Positions 17,460 through 27,421 of a stretch of DNA of 64,000 nt are shown here, one piece after another. Both the position numbers and the translations under genes were made by a program. A model generated the notes under the pieces. It was not told the DNA's origin, searched no databases, and saw nothing but the letters and a program-made list of their open reading frames with translations. Numbering within the stretch: position 1 is the stretch's first letter; the number at the start of each line of letters is the position of its first letter. The DNA is taken from contig NZ_CP049887.1 in assembly GCF_011304195.1 (NCBI RefSeq), positions 2,542,001 through 2,606,000 of the forward strand. The letters run 5' to 3'. This DNA comes from Vagococcus hydrophili. Its GTDB lineage: Bacteria; Bacillota; Bacilli; Lactobacillales; Vagococcaceae.

Positions 17460-19535
17460 CTATTTGACAATTAATTTGTCAAGGCTTGCAAATGAAAGTG
17501 CCATCGTTGCAATTTCCCGTAATTGAATCAAACGGTTATTTCTAATAGCTTGATCCTCTACCATAACCATTGTGTTTTCAAAGTAAGCTTCAATTAATGG
17601 ATTCAAGCCTTTTAGTGCTTCAAATAGCTCTGTTAAAGTTAATTCTTTCGCTTTTGTTTGAATCGAGCTAAATGCTTCATGTAAAGCTTTTTCTGCGTCA
17701 TTTTCAAATAAAGTTGCATCAACTGAAACATTTTGGTCTAACTCTAATTTACTCGCTAAATTAATCACACGAGTTAAAGATTCAACAGTTGGTTTGAAAT
17801 CTGATTGAGTGGCATTAACTTTTAAGATAGTTGCAATCTCAAACATTTTGTTTAAATCATCTTGCTTACTTTCAACCACTGCTTCGACAATATCATGACG
17901 GATATTTTTTGTGTTAAACCATTGTTTCATACGAGCCATTAAGAAGGTATGAACCGCTTCTTTTGTATCTGTTAAATGTAAACCATAAACAGTTTCATTT
18001 CCATTAATTTTTTCTTCAATGATTTTGTGTAGTTTATCAATTGGGAACTTCCAACCTTTGCTCTCAATGATACGAACATTTCCGTATGCTTGACGTCTTA
18101 AAGCATATGGATCATTCGAGCCTTTTGGTGTTAAGCCTACTGAGAAGAAGGTAATTAATGTATCTAATTTATCAGCTAAAGCTAAGACAGCTCCCACATT
18201 ACTTTCAGGTAATTCACCATCACTTGATTTTGGTAAATAATGTTCTCTAATTGCTTGAGCCACTTCTTTGTCTTCGTTGTGCAGTAAAGCATAACGCTCG
18301 CCAATCACGCCTTGAAGTTCAGAGAATTCACCCACCATTAACGTCACTAAATCGAATTTGTAGATTTCGCTTGCACGTTTTAAGTGTTTCAATTCTGTTT
18401 CAGATAAACCAACTTCTTTACCAATAATTTGAGCAATTGCTCCAACACGTTCTTGTTTTTCGTAGATTGAACCTATTTTTTCATGGAATGTTACGTGTTT
18501 TAATTTTTCCACGTAAGATTCGATGGAAACTTTAATATCTTCTTGATAGAAGAATTCAGCATCTTCAAGACGAGCTTTCAAGACTTTGGCATTTCCTTTA
18601 GCCACATTATCAATGTGTTCAGCATTACCATTTCTAACGCCGATGAAGTGATTTAATAATTGTTCATTCGCGTCTAACACTTCAAAATAACGTTGGTGTT
18701 CTTTCATTGAAGTGATTAAAACTTCTGATGGTACTGATAAATATTGTTCTTCAAAATCACCAACAAAGGCTGTTGGGTATTCAACTAAATTGTTTACTTC
18801 TTCTAACAATTTTTCATCTAAAGGAATAATCCAGTTGTTTTCTTTAGCAATTACTTGAATTTGTTCTGTAATCAATTCTTTTCTTTCAGTTGGATTAACT
18901 AAAACAAATTCTTTAGCTAAAGCCGCTTCATACTCTTTGGCATGAGCAATCTCAGTGTCTTGACCTAAGAAACGATGTCCACGCGTTGTGCGACCACTTT
19001 TAACAGAAAATAATTCCATATCAACTAATTCATCGTCTAATAGACTGATTAACCAATGAACAGGGCGAATAAATTTGTAATCAAACCCAGCCCAGTGCAT
19101 AGAAACAGGGAAAGTCATTTGAGTGACAACACTTGGCAAGTCTACTAAAACTTTTTCAGCGACTTGTCCTTCAATAAATTTATTAACGAAGACATATTCT
19201 TCTCCTTTAAATTCTTCAAAGAATAGGTCGTCTGGTGTTGCTTGTTGTCCGCGAGCAAAACCAATAGCCGCTTTACTCCACTCGCCTTTGTCATCTTGAG
19301 CGATTCTCTTCGCAGGTCCTTTCGCTTTTTCTTCAATGTTTTCTTGTTTTTCAGCTAATTCATTAATACGAATCGCTAAACGTCTTGGTGTTGAGAAGAT
19401 TTCAATATCACTAAAACTTAAGCGATTTTCTTTTAAAAATTCAGCAGTCTTTTCAGCTAATTGTTTGGCACTAGGTGTGACTACATGAGCAGGTATTTCT
19501 TCTAAACCAATTTCAAATAAAAATTGTTTTGTCAT
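17460..19535 (-). CDS. glyS: Glycine-tRNA ligase beta subunit
   Basis: 691-residue beta subunit of the heterotetrameric bacterial glycyl-tRNA synthetase. It begins LFEIGLEEIPAHVVTPSAKQ as the family does, has the HD-like core (VTQMTFPVSMHWAG, SVPSEVLITSMKEHQRYF) and a C-terminal anticodon-binding region (FAHL-type, LRQAYGNVRIIESKGW). It follows glyQ with a one-base gap in the same T-box-controlled operon. Length is normal. Confidence 0.97.
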   Translation of the reverse strand: MTKQFLFEIGLEEIPAHVVTPSAKQLAEKTAEFLKENRLSFSDIEIFSTPRRLAIRINELAEKQENIEEKAKGPAKRIAQDDKGEWSKAAIGFARGQQATPDDLFFEEFKGEEYVFVNKFIEGQVAEKVLVDLPSVVTQMTFPVSMHWAGFDYKFIRPVHWLISLLDDELVDMELFSVKSGRTTRGHRFLGQDTEIAHAKEYEAALAKEFVLVNPTERKELITEQIQVIAKENNWIIPLDEKLLEEVNNLVEYPTAFVGDFEEQYLSVPSEVLITSMKEHQRYFEVLDANEQLLNHFIGVRNGNAEHIDNVAKGNAKVLKARLEDAEFFYQEDIKVSIESYVEKLKHVTFHEKIGSIYEKQERVGAIAQIIGKEVGLSETELKHLKRASEIYKFDLVTLMVGEFSELQGVIGERYALLHNEDKEVAQAIREHYLPKSSDGELPESNVGAVLALADKLDTLITFFSVGLTPKGSNDPYALRRQAYGNVRIIESKGWKFPIDKLHKIIEEKINGNETVYGLHLTDTKEAVHTFLMARMKQWFNTKNIRHDIVEAVVESKQDDLNKMFEIATILKVNATQSDFKPTVESLTRVINLASKLELDQNVSVDATLFENDAEKALHEAFSSIQTKAKELTLTELFEALKGLNPLIEAYFENTMVMVEDQAIRNNRLIQLREIATMALSFASLDKLIVK

Positions 19536-19536
19536 C

Positions 19537-20436
19537 TTATTTTTCCTCCTCTGATAATTTTTTTAAGAGTGGGAAACCTAATTTTTCTCTCTCTTCAACA
19601 AATGATTTAGCTAATTCACGCGCCATGTTACGAATACGAGCCAAGTAACCAGCTCTTTCTGTTACAGATACAGCACCGCGAGCATCTAATAAGTTAAATG
19701 TATGACTACATTTTAAAACAAAATCATAGGCTGGGTGAACCAACCCTTTTTCAATACAACGTTTAGCTTCTGTTTCGTAAGTTTCAAAAAGACCTAATAG
19801 CATCTCTTGGTTACTTACTTCAAATGAATACGTTGAATGTTCAAATTCTGGTTGAATAAAGATTTCTCCGTATTTTACCCCATTCGTCCATTCTAAATCA
19901 TAGACACTGTCAACTTCTTGGATATATGAAGCCAGTCTTTCGATTCCGTATGTAATTTCAGAAGTCACTGGTTTACACTCAAGACCACCTACTTGTTGGA
20001 AGTAAGTGAATTGGGTAATTTCCATTCCATCTAACCAAACTTCCCAACCTAAACCAGCACAACCCATTGATGGATTTTCCCAGTTATCTTCAACAAAACG
20101 AATGTCGTGTTGCAAGGGATCAATTCCTAATAATTTCAAGCTCTCTAAATATAATTCTTGAATGTTTAAAGGAGAAGGTTTCATCACAACTTGGAATTGA
20201 TGATGTTGGTATAAGCGGTTCGGATTTTCTCCGTAACGACCATCATTAGGACGTCTCGAAGGCTCAACGTATGCTGCGTTCCAAGGTTCTGGTCCAATAG
20301 CTCTTAAGAAAGTATAAGGACTCATTGTTCCTGCACCTTTTTCAGTATCGTAAGATTGCATTAACATACAGCCTTGGTCTGACCAATATTTTTGTAGCGT
20401 TTGAATCATTTCTTGTACAGTTAATTTGTGACTCAT
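19537..20436 (-). CDS. glyQ: Glycine-tRNA ligase alpha subunit
   Basis: 299-residue catalytic alpha subunit that activates glycine. The conserved start [19 protein letters not shown] and the segment [20 protein letters not shown] are clear, as are QVVMKPSP and [13 protein letters not shown] at 20454 extends the frame, but the GGAGG site lies inside that extension; the ATG at 20436 is 8-9 bases after it and matches family N-termini, so it was chosen. Confidence 0.97.
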   Translation of the reverse strand: MSHKLTVQEMIQTLQKYWSDQGCMLMQSYDTEKGAGTMSPYTFLRAIGPEPWNAAYVEPSRRPNDGRYGENPNRLYQHHQFQVVMKPSPLNIQELYLESLKLLGIDPLQHDIRFVEDNWENPSMGCAGLGWEVWLDGMEITQFTYFQQVGGLECKPVTSEITYGIERLASYIQEVDSVYDLEWTNGVKYGEIFIQPEFEHSTYSFEVSNQEMLLGLFETYETEAKRCIEKGLVHPAYDFVLKCSHTFNLLDARGAVSVTERAGYLARIRNMARELAKSFVEEREKLGFPLLKKLSEEEK

Positions 20437-20462
20437 CGTTTCTTCCTCCTTCAATTGTATAC

Positions 20463-20676
20463 AAAAAGTCCCTATGTTTGCCTAAACAAACATAGGGACG
20501 ATAATTTTTAATATCGCGGTTCCACCCTACTTCCAATCCTAATTCGATTGGCAGCTTCGTTAGCTTACTCAAGAGTGCCTGTTCAAAAAAATCTTATTTC
20601 TTGGCTTCCACTTACCCAAAATCGCTTTTAATGAAGATTATTTCTACTTTTCTCCGTCTACGTAATTTATATTTAT
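20463..20676 (-). ncRNA. Glycine T-box leader riboswitch of glyQS
   Basis: The T-box sequence AGGGTGGAACCGCG is at 20528-20515 on the minus strand. It precedes a terminator with a perfect 13-bp stem (20499-20468, GTCCCTATGTTTG and its complement) and five Ts at 20467-20463. A short stem III (CCAATC/GATTGG) lies just upstream. A GGC triplet at 20579-20577, in the context GAACAGGCAC, is the likely glycine specifier, opposite an AGTAGAAA S-turn-like segment. Uncharged tRNA-Gly would stabilise the antiterminator and allow glyQS read-through. Confidence 0.93.
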
Positions 20677-20682
20677 TGTCTT

Positions 20683-20711
20683 ATATTAAGCCTAAACGTA
20701 CCTTTTGTCAA
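20683..20711 (-). promoter_or_regulatory. Promoter of the glyQS T-box operon
   Basis: Consensus -35 TTGACA at 20706-20711 and -10 TAATAT at 20683-20688, spacer exactly 17 bp. Predicted start near 20676, at the 5' end of the T-box leader. Confidence 0.85.
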
Positions 20712-20722
20712 TATGAAAGCTA

Positions 20723-21496
20723 CTATTTATCGACTTTCAGCATGTTTTCCCAGGATTTCATTTGGTTGATAAATTTTTTACTTTTCAAATGAATCCCTAC
20801 ATACTCATCGTAAATGTTGTCTAGGGTTTGACGAATGGCTAATTTAGTTTCATCCTTTAATTTGATACTACTAATTTGTTGATAATTAATTCGTGAAAAT
20901 ATCCGTATAAAATGAATGGCTTTACGATCAAAATGAGAGCGTCGTTCATCCATCCCGTAATGACTCTCACACAACAGCCCAGAATAAGCATAAGAAAAAT
21001 CAAACTGACCATCTGTTTTTCCGCAAACAGCACACCCATTCCAATTTACCTTCACACCGAACCGCTCTAACAATTGAACTTCAAAGATATTTGTAATAAT
21101 CTCTGGATCATAACCCTTTTCAAGCAGTGTTAAAGCTTCTAAGGTGAATCCGTAGAGTGCTGGATCGTAGACACCATCCTCAATCGCAACATCCACTAAA
21201 TTTAGTATATAAGTAGCATAGGCCGAGATAAAAATATCTTGTTGGATGACTTTGAAAGGAGTTATTTCTTTGACATTGTTCAAAAAAGATAATCCTTCTG
21301 TTTTAATATCTGCAATATAAACTGCTTTGGTGAAAGGTTGAATAGCTGCTTGAAAGGGATTGTTTTTTCGATTGGCATTTTTGACAAAAAACATTTTTTT
21401 CCCATGAGACTCTGTAAACAGTTTAACTAGTTTATCTTTCTCCCGGTAATTTTTTGAGAATAAGACAAGCGCTTGAACTTCTTCTTGATGTCTCAA
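20723..21496 (-). CDS. recO: DNA repair protein RecO
   Basis: RecF-pathway mediator that helps load RecA, about 257 residues. The N-terminal OB-fold segment LVLFSKNYREKDKLVKLFTE is typical, and a four-cysteine zinc-like site (CAVCGK ... C) is present near the middle. The frame is open up to 21598, but the terminator of era lies there. A TTG at 21496, seven bases after AAAGGAG, gives the family-like N-terminus (RHQEEVQALVLF), so a TTG start is preferred. It follows era as in many Firmicutes. Confidence 0.92.
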   Translation of the reverse strand: MRHQEEVQALVLFSKNYREKDKLVKLFTESHGKKMFFVKNANRKNNPFQAAIQPFTKAVYIADIKTEGLSFLNNVKEITPFKVIQQDIFISAYATYILNLVDVAIEDGVYDPALYGFTLEALTLLEKGYDPEIITNIFEVQLLERFGVKVNWNGCAVCGKTDGQFDFSYAYSGLLCESHYGMDERRSHFDRKAIHFIRIFSRINYQQISSIKLKDETKLAIRQTLDNIYDEYVGIHLKSKKFINQMKSWENMLKVDK

Positions 21497-21518
21497 AATA
21501 AACACTCCTTTCATTTGA

Positions 21519-21554
21519 TAAAAAGATAGAGGTTGACAACAATTGTCAACCTCT
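21519..21554 (-). terminator. Terminator between era and recO
   Basis: Minus-strand AGAGGTTGACAA pairs with TTGTCAACCTCT over a 3-nt loop, followed by ATCTTTTTAT. No separate recO promoter was found after it, so recO may depend on read-through. Confidence 0.8.
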
Positions 21555-21572
21555 GTCACAACTTCATATTTA

Positions 21573-22478
21573 TTAGTAATCCATTTCACGGTAACCAAAG
21601 TTTTGTAAGTCTTTTTGTTTATCGCGCCAATTTTTTTGAACTTTTACCCATAATTCAAGGTAAACCTTATCTCCAAGTAAGTTCTCAATATCTTTACGAC
21701 TTTTCACACCAATATTTTTAAGCATTTTACCACCTTTACCGATGATAATACCTTTTTGACTATCTCGTTCAACGATAATAGAAGCTTGGATATGAACTTT
21801 ATCAAATTCATCACGTTTCATACTTTCTGTTACCACTGCAATCGAGTGAGGGACTTCTTGTTCAGTTAAATGAAGAACCTTCTCACGAATTAATTCAGAA
21901 ACAATAAAGTACTCTGGATGATCCGTCACTTGATCCTCTGGGTAAAACTGAGGACCTTCTGGAAGATCTCCTACAAGAGTTGTTAAAAGTGTTTCCACAT
22001 TATTTCCTTCTGTTGCAGAAATTGGAATAACTTCAGTAAATTTAAATTCATCTTGATAATCTTTAATGATTGGTAATAAATCGTCAGGTTTTACTGTATC
22101 AATTTTATTAATAATTAAATAGACAGGTGCTTTCACATTTCTTAAACGCTCAATAATAAAATCATCACCACGTCCTCGTGGTTGATCCGCACTTACCATG
22201 AATAAAACAGCATCTACTTCACGTAAAGCACTATAAGCCGTCTCTACCATAAAATCACCTAGTCTCGTTTTAGGTTTGTGGATACCAGGTGTATCGATGA
22301 AAACAATTTGTTCTTCTTTTGTAGTGTAGACACCTTGAATTTTATTACGTGTTGTTTGTGCTTTGTCACTCATAATCGCAATTTTTTGAGCCACAATTCT
22401 ATTTAGCAATGTTGATTTACCAACATTTGGACGTCCAATAATCGCGACAAAACCAGACTTGAAACCTTCTTTATACAT
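21573..22478 (-). CDS. era: GTPase Era
   Basis: 301-residue ribosome-assembly GTPase acting on 16S rRNA/30S maturation. G1 GRPNVGKST (about residues 16-24), G3 DTPG within [16 protein letters not shown]4 NKID and a C-terminal KH domain ([21 protein letters not shown]) are all intact. It is preceded by dgkA and ybeY in the common pgpH-ybeY-dgkA-era order. Confidence 0.97.
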   Translation of the reverse strand: MYKEGFKSGFVAIIGRPNVGKSTLLNRIVAQKIAIMSDKAQTTRNKIQGVYTTKEEQIVFIDTPGIHKPKTRLGDFMVETAYSALREVDAVLFMVSADQPRGRGDDFIIERLRNVKAPVYLIINKIDTVKPDDLLPIIKDYQDEFKFTEVIPISATEGNNVETLLTTLVGDLPEGPQFYPEDQVTDHPEYFIVSELIREKVLHLTEQEVPHSIAVVTESMKRDEFDKVHIQASIIVERDSQKGIIIGKGGKMLKNIGVKSRKDIENLLGDKVYLELWVKVQKNWRDKQKDLQNFGYREMDY

Positions 22479-22490
22479 TATATTCCTCCA

Positions 22491-22892
22491 TTATATTATC
22501 AATTGCCATATTTTAGGTATAAAAATAATGGCACCTATTAAACTAGCTAAGATGGCACTTAAAAACACTGCTCCAGCAGCCATATCTTTGACTTTTTTTG
22601 CTAAGAGAGCGTACTCGTGATTGGTAACTAAATCGACCACTGTCTCAAAAGCCGTGTTGATTGTTTCAGTAATTAAAACCATGAAAATGGAAACTAAGAC
22701 AAACAACCATTCTATCCTACTTATATTGAAAAACAAACTCATCATGACAGACAACGCTGTTAATAGCAAGTGATACTTCATGTTCCGCTCTTCTTTTAAA
22801 ACAGTGAGTAAACCAGCTAACGCATGTTTCAATGATTCTAAAAATGATTTGTTCTTTCTTGTTTGTTTTCTATCTCTTAAGTCCATAATCAT
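22491..22892 (-). CDS. dgkA: Undecaprenol/diacylglycerol kinase (DgkA family)
   Basis: Small integral-membrane lipid kinase of 133 residues. The family signature ETINTAFETVVDLVTNHEYA with the KVKDMAAGAV segment is clear, and three membrane helices are predicted around them. Gram-positive members phosphorylate undecaprenol, recycling the cell-wall lipid carrier. Its start overlaps the ybeY end by 23 bp; an ATG two codons later (22886) is an equally possible start. Both have only weak Shine-Dalgarno matches, so coupling to ybeY is likely. Confidence 0.92.
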   Translation of the reverse strand: MIMDLRDRKQTRKNKSFLESLKHALAGLLTVLKEERNMKYHLLLTALSVMMSLFFNISRIEWLFVLVSIFMVLITETINTAFETVVDLVTNHEYALLAKKVKDMAAGAVFLSAILASLIGAIIFIPKIWQLII

Positions 22893-23346
22893 CTAAGATC
22901 TTTCTTTGCAGACCAAACATTTCTTTTTCATCTGGTTCAGTCATATGATCGTATCCATTTAAATGTAAAAAACCATGGACAACTAAAAAACCTAACTCAC
23001 GTTCAAAAGAATGATTGAATTCATTAGCTTGTTCTGTAATTTTTTCGACTGAGACAATAATATCTCCTAAATTTCTAGGAATACCAAATTTAGAAAAATC
23101 AAGGGACATTTCATCAATGCCCTCATCTTCTAAAGCAAAACTAATGACATCTGTTGGGGCATCTTTTTCACGATACTTCCGGTTGATTTCATGAATCTCC
23201 TCATTCGTTACAAAAGTTACTGACATTTCAGTGTCATCTGCTAACTCTAAACTTGGGGTTTCTGAGGCAAAATCAATGATATCACTTACCAATTTTAATT
23301 GTTCATCAGTTATTTTATTTGTTTTATCAACAATCGTAATGTCCAT
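22870..23346 (-). CDS. ybeY: Endoribonuclease YbeY (rRNA maturation)
   Basis: 158-residue zinc-dependent factor for 16S rRNA 3'-end maturation. The three-histidine zinc motif HGFLHLNGYDH is at about residues 123-133. The ATG is one base after the pgpH stop, and its ribosome binding site (GGAAGAAAAG) lies inside pgpH. Confidence 0.96.
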   Translation of the reverse strand: MDITIVDKTNKITDEQLKLVSDIIDFASETPSLELADDTEMSVTFVTNEEIHEINRKYREKDAPTDVISFALEDEGIDEMSLDFSKFGIPRNLGDIIVSVEKITEQANEFNHSFERELGFLVVHGFLHLNGYDHMTEPDEKEMFGLQRKILDDYGLKR

Positions 23347-23347
23347 T

Positions 23348-25546
23348 TTAAACTTTTCTTCCTTCCTGCTCTTGTTTCATTTTTTCTGCTTCTGACTTCA
23401 TTTTTGGATATTTAATCCTTGAATGGAAGGTGCTACATAAGCCATCTACAATTGATTTTTCAATGATAGCAATTTCGTTTAATGTTAAGCCACTTTCGTT
23501 TAATTGTCCATCATCAAGTCTCGAGCGAATGAGACCATGTACAAACTCAGCAATTTTCTGATTCGTTGGGTGATCCATTGCCCTGACAGCTGCTTCAGCA
23601 CTGTCGGCAATATTGATAACTCCGGCTTCTCTTGATTGAGGTTTAGGTCCTGGATATCTAAAAGTTTCCTCGATTGTATCGGCATTTCTTTCTTGTTCTT
23701 TAATATAAAAATATTTCATTAAAGTTGTCCCGTGATGTTGCTGACACACATCAATTACAAACTGTGGCATTTTAGCTTCCTCTAAAATTTTAACCCCTTC
23801 AGTCACATGACTAAAAATAATTTCTTTACTATCAGAAGGTAATAAGAAATTATGTGGGTTCTCAACGCCATCAGGTAAATTTTCCACGAAAAAGTTAGCA
23901 TGTTTAATTTTCCCAATATCATGATAATAACAAGCCACTCGTGTTAAGAGTGATCTGCCACCAATTTCAGCTACCGCATTGGCACTCAGACTTGCTACCA
24001 TCATACTATGATGATAGGTCCCCGGTGCTTCTTGGAGCAATCGTTTCAATAAGGGTTGGTTTGGATTACTCAATTCGTTTAATATAATCACGCTATCATC
24101 TGTAAATAACAACTCTATATAAGGATGGAGACCAATGGATAAGATAAACGAGAAAATTCCGCCTGCTGAGGCGATAAATAAACTAGTTAAGGTCTTACTA
24201 TCCCCAAAGTCTAACCCTTGATATGCGGTTAAAATAGCGATAAATACAAAAGGCACAATTATCAGTAAAAAGAAAGCCGACTTAAGCTGTGACTCAATCC
24301 TTTTTCTAACTAAGAAAGTCGCAATACATCCACTAAATGCGTAGAATAAAGTGATAACTAACAAGGATGTTGTTCCTGCCAAATTATAGAAAATAAAAAT
24401 TGAAAAGATTGATTGGAACATCGCTACTAAAAGTCCCCATTTACGGCTCATAAACATTGTTAAAATAACTGGAACGAATGCTGATGGGAAAAGAAGAGAG
24501 ACATTACTAAACGTATCTTTTTGGAAAAGATAGAGTAACTTCATAAAGAAGATCGAGATTAAAATACTACAAGCATAAAAAATAATATTCTTCATGACGT
24601 TTTCTTCATCGTCTTCTGTTTTAGAAATGAAATAAATCAACGACAACTGTAAAATTAACGTTAAAACAAGAGCTAACATTGGAAAAACAGAAGTTGATTG
24701 ATTCGTTAAACCTAACATTTTTATTTTTTCCATTGCTTTAGAATCAATTTGTTCAGCTTCTCGAACAATAATCTCACCTTGATAAATCATGACAGGTTGA
24801 ACGTTATTCTTAGCATTTTCTTTCATTTGCTCAGTTGCTTTTTCATTTGCCACTTCATTTACGACAACGGTTTTATCAATGATTGTATTCACTGATTGCC
24901 TCATGGTTGTCGTGATATCAATATATTGAAGACGCTCCTTAGCAGTTTGTTTTTCTGTTTGTAAATTAGTATTTCTAATTTTACGATTCATCACCTCGCC
25001 AATAACTGATGCACTTTCTTCTTTAACACGCTTCAAATCACTTGTTGAATAAGAAAAAAGTTGTTCATAGAAAGAATCTGGGTAAGATTGAAAATAAGCT
25101 AAATCATTTGGGTTTAGCTTTTCAAACTGTGATTTTAGCATAGGTATTTTTTCCTCTACACTAACTTCACTAACAGTTTTTTTATCTTTGGCTTTACTTA
25201 CATTTTCATTGTAAGTTTTCTCTGCATCAGCATTAGTTTTTTCAACCATTTCAAATAGTTTTGCTACCAAAGCTTCTTGAGCGTCTGATTTAGTGGAATC
25301 ATAGGTATATTCCGGAGAAACACTTTCAACCGCCAAGCGTTGCTTTTCTTCTGTCTCAGATTTATTTTCAACCGTCTTATTTGCCCGAATTGTTTCTTCT
25401 GCCAACTGACCTTCTTTAAATACTTTTTGTTTTTGCTCAACACTCCCGCGCATAAAAACAAACAAAACAATTGACATGACAATTAAAATTACCGGAATAA
25501 ACTTTTTATCTAATAAATTCGGTATTTTCTTTATATCGAGTTTCAT
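23348..25546 (-). CDS. pgpH: Cyclic-di-AMP phosphodiesterase PgpH (7TM-HD)
   Basis: 732-residue membrane protein of the 7TMR-HD family that degrades c-di-AMP. An N-terminal helix (about 15-33) precedes a 250-residue extracellular domain. About seven membrane helices follow between residues 285 and 475, then a cytosolic HD domain with YYHDIGKIKHANFF near 541 and HSMMVASL and VINIADSAEAAVRAM. It is the gene before ybeY, the standard position in Firmicutes. Start ATG has GGGGGAT upstream. Confidence 0.95.
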   Translation of the reverse strand: MKLDIKKIPNLLDKKFIPVILIVMSIVLFVFMRGSVEQKQKVFKEGQLAEETIRANKTVENKSETEEKQRLAVESVSPEYTYDSTKSDAQEALVAKLFEMVEKTNADAEKTYNENVSKAKDKKTVSEVSVEEKIPMLKSQFEKLNPNDLAYFQSYPDSFYEQLFSYSTSDLKRVKEESASVIGEVMNRKIRNTNLQTEKQTAKERLQYIDITTTMRQSVNTIIDKTVVVNEVANEKATEQMKENAKNNVQPVMIYQGEIIVREAEQIDSKAMEKIKMLGLTNQSTSVFPMLALVLTLILQLSLIYFISKTEDDEENVMKNIIFYACSILISIFFMKLLYLFQKDTFSNVSLLFPSAFVPVILTMFMSRKWGLLVAMFQSIFSIFIFYNLAGTTSLLVITLFYAFSGCIATFLVRKRIESQLKSAFFLLIIVPFVFIAILTAYQGLDFGDSKTLTSLFIASAGGIFSFILSIGLHPYIELLFTDDSVIILNELSNPNQPLLKRLLQEAPGTYHHSMMVASLSANAVAEIGGRSLLTRVACYYHDIGKIKHANFFVENLPDGVENPHNFLLPSDSKEIIFSHVTEGVKILEEAKMPQFVIDVCQQHHGTTLMKYFYIKEQERNADTIEETFRYPGPKPQSREAGVINIADSAEAAVRAMDHPTNQKIAEFVHGLIRSRLDDGQLNESGLTLNEIAIIEKSIVDGLCSTFHSRIKYPKMKSEAEKMKQEQEGRKV

Positions 25547-25577
25547 TACTATCCCCCTTTATTAAATCAGCCACCGT

Positions 25578-26537
25578 TTAATCATTAGAATAGGCTTTAA
25601 TTATATCGGCTACTACAGGATGTCTAACAACATCATTTGTAGAAAATTCAATAAATTTAATTTTTTTAATATCTCTCAAAATACTCTCAGCATGGATTAA
25701 ACCACTTGGTATACTTTTGGGTAAATCGATTTGTGTCGGGTCCCCATTAATAATCATTTTAGATTGGTTACCTAATCTGGTTAAAAACATTTTCATTTGT
25801 GATTTCGTTGTATTTTGTGCCTCATCAAGAATAACAAAGGCTTCTTCTAATGTTCGTCCTCTCATATAAGCAAGAGGAGCAATTTCAATAACGCCACGCT
25901 CCATTAAGCGATTGGTGTGCTCCATCCCTAATATAAGGTACAGCGCATCATAAATCGGTCTTAAATAAGGATTTACTTTTTCTTGTAAGTCCCCAGGTAG
26001 AAAACCTAAGCTCTCTCCTGCTTCAACGGCTGGACGCGTTAAAATAATTTTTTCAACTTCACCATTTTTAAGTGCCGCAACAGCCATACAAACAGCTAAA
26101 AATGTTTTACCGGTACCTGCTGGACCAAAACCAAAAACAACATCATTTCTTTTGATGGCTTCTACGTAATTTTTTTGCCCTGTATTTTTAACTCTTATTG
26201 GCGTTCCTTTTGAATCTTTAATAATTGTTTTTTCGTACAAAGATAAAAAATTAGCTAAATCTTCTTTTTTTGCCATTTGGACAGCTGTAATAATATCTGT
26301 GGTATTTATTTTGTGTCCTCGTAAAGCTAATTTTTGAATATTTTTTAAAATTTCATGAGCGTAGGTTACATTGGGTTCAATCCCCGTAATTTTAATCACT
26401 TCACCACGACTCGTAATAGTTAAATTTAAGTATTCCTCTAACATGGTTAAATGCTTATCGTGAGCCCCGAATATTTCGTTAACCTCAACTTGTTCACTTA
26501 AAATAATATCAATTGATTTTTCATCTACATTTGCCAA
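25578..26537 (-). CDS. PhoH-family ATPase
   Basis: 319-residue predicted ATPase of unknown exact role, often linked with RNA metabolism and YbeY. The Walker A motif GPAGTGKTFLAV (about 136-147), Walker B FVILDEAQNTT and the sensor region GDPTQIDLP are intact. The start is TTG at 26537, about ten bases after AAAGGAG. It precedes pgpH by 31 bp in a phoH-pgpH-ybeY-dgkA-era operon. Confidence 0.94.
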   Translation of the reverse strand: MANVDEKSIDIILSEQVEVNEIFGAHDKHLTMLEEYLNLTITSRGEVIKITGIEPNVTYAHEILKNIQKLALRGHKINTTDIITAVQMAKKEDLANFLSLYEKTIIKDSKGTPIRVKNTGQKNYVEAIKRNDVVFGFGPAGTGKTFLAVCMAVAALKNGEVEKIILTRPAVEAGESLGFLPGDLQEKVNPYLRPIYDALYLILGMEHTNRLMERGVIEIAPLAYMRGRTLEEAFVILDEAQNTTKSQMKMFLTRLGNQSKMIINGDPTQIDLPKSIPSGLIHAESILRDIKKIKFIEFSTNDVVRHPVVADIIKAYSND

Positions 26538-26622
26538 ATAATCTACAGCTCCTTTAATAAACTATCATTACTAAATAATACCATAAATATCGGTTATGAA
26601 AAAGGGAGAGCTAAAATTAGAC

Positions 26623-26656
26623 AAAAAAATAAGCAGTGAGTTATACACTCACTGCT
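26623..26656 (-). terminator. Terminator of rpsU-yqeY
   Basis: Minus-strand AGCAGTGAGT pairs with ACTCACTGCT over GTATA, followed by TATTTTTTT, ten bases after the yqeY stop. Confidence 0.88.
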
Positions 26657-26665
26657 CAATGGATT

Positions 26666-27109
26666 TTAAGATATTAATTCTTTAACTAAAGCATTAATTT
26701 TTTGTCCGTCAGCTTTGCCTTTTGTTTTCGGCATCACTGCACCCATTACCTGACCAAAATCCTTCATCGATGTTGCGTTCACAGAAGCAATAGCCTCTAC
26801 AATAATAACCTTAAGCTCATCATCTGAAAGCTGTTCTGGCAAATAACGAGCAACAATAGAAATACCACTTTCAGCTTGTTCCACTAAATCTTGACGACCA
26901 GCTTTTTCAAACTCGATCAGTGCTTCTTTCCTTTGTTTCATTTCACGAGACACTAAAGTCAGCTCTTCTTCAGGAGATAAATCATCTCCCTTACTGATTT
27001 GCTCGTTTTGGATAGCAGTTTTAATCATTCTAAGAATGGCTAAAGACTCCTTATCCTTGCTTTTCATCGCTAATTTGATATCATCATTTAACGTATTTAA
27101 AAGTGACAT
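26666..27109 (-). CDS. GatB/YqeY domain protein
   Basis: 147-residue YqeY-family protein, related to the tRNA-binding tail of GatB. Motifs are LLNTLNDDIKLAMKSKDKE at the start and the C-terminal DFGQVMGAVMPKTKGKADG segment. The ATG at 27109 is preferred over an upstream one at 27127 because it gives the family N-terminus and has GGAT at suitable distance. It follows rpsU, as in Bacillus. Confidence 0.92.
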   Translation of the reverse strand: MSLLNTLNDDIKLAMKSKDKESLAILRMIKTAIQNEQISKGDDLSPEEELTLVSREMKQRKEALIEFEKAGRQDLVEQAESGISIVARYLPEQLSDDELKVIIVEAIASVNATSMKDFGQVMGAVMPKTKGKADGQKINALVKELIS

Positions 27110-27133
27110 AATATCAGATCCATTCATTAAAAA

Positions 27134-27310
27134 CTAGAATTTTTTACGCTTTCTTGCAGCTTCAGACTTTTTCTTACGCTTAACACTTGGCTTTTCGTAA
27201 AATTCACGCTTGCGGTATTCTTGTAAAGTACCAGTTTTTGAAACGGAACGTTTAAAGCGACGAAGAGCGTCATCTAATGATTCGTTCTTACGAACAACAG
27301 TTTTTGACAT
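27134..27310 (-). CDS. rpsU: 30S ribosomal protein S21
   Basis: 58-residue highly basic S21. The sequence [20 protein letters not shown] and the Lys/Arg-rich tail are diagnostic. The ATG at 27310 follows a strong GGAGGGAGG site; an extension to 27328 would place that site inside the gene. In many bacteria rpsU leads the dnaG-rpoD operon, but here it leads yqeY. Confidence 0.97.
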   Translation of the reverse strand: MSKTVVRKNESLDDALRRFKRSVSKTGTLQEYRKREFYEKPSVKRKKKSEAARKRKKF

Positions 27311-27385
27311 ATAAATCCCTCCCTCCAAACTTTTAGGTAACCGTTTTTCATAAATTACATTAAAACAAAAAACCGTTCGTAGTAT

Positions 27386-27414
27386 ATTATACCTAATGAG
27401 TTTTTTTCAGTCAA
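27386..27414 (-). promoter_or_regulatory. Strong promoter of rpsU-yqeY
   Basis: Minus-strand -35 TTGACT at 27409-27414 and perfect -10 TATAAT at 27386-27391 with a 17-bp spacer. The leader of about 70 nt is AT-rich. The -35 lies just after the zur stop codon. Confidence 0.88.
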
Positions 27415-27421
27415 CTGTCTC

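Noticed and set aside
19145-19336. Short overlapping frame inside glyS
   Set aside because: It is a low-complexity Lys-rich frame within a well-conserved gene and has no start signal.
27329-27385. Possible ribosomal-protein leader structure before rpsU
   Set aside because: The two CGGTT-like segments are direct, not inverted, and no stable stem is apparent.
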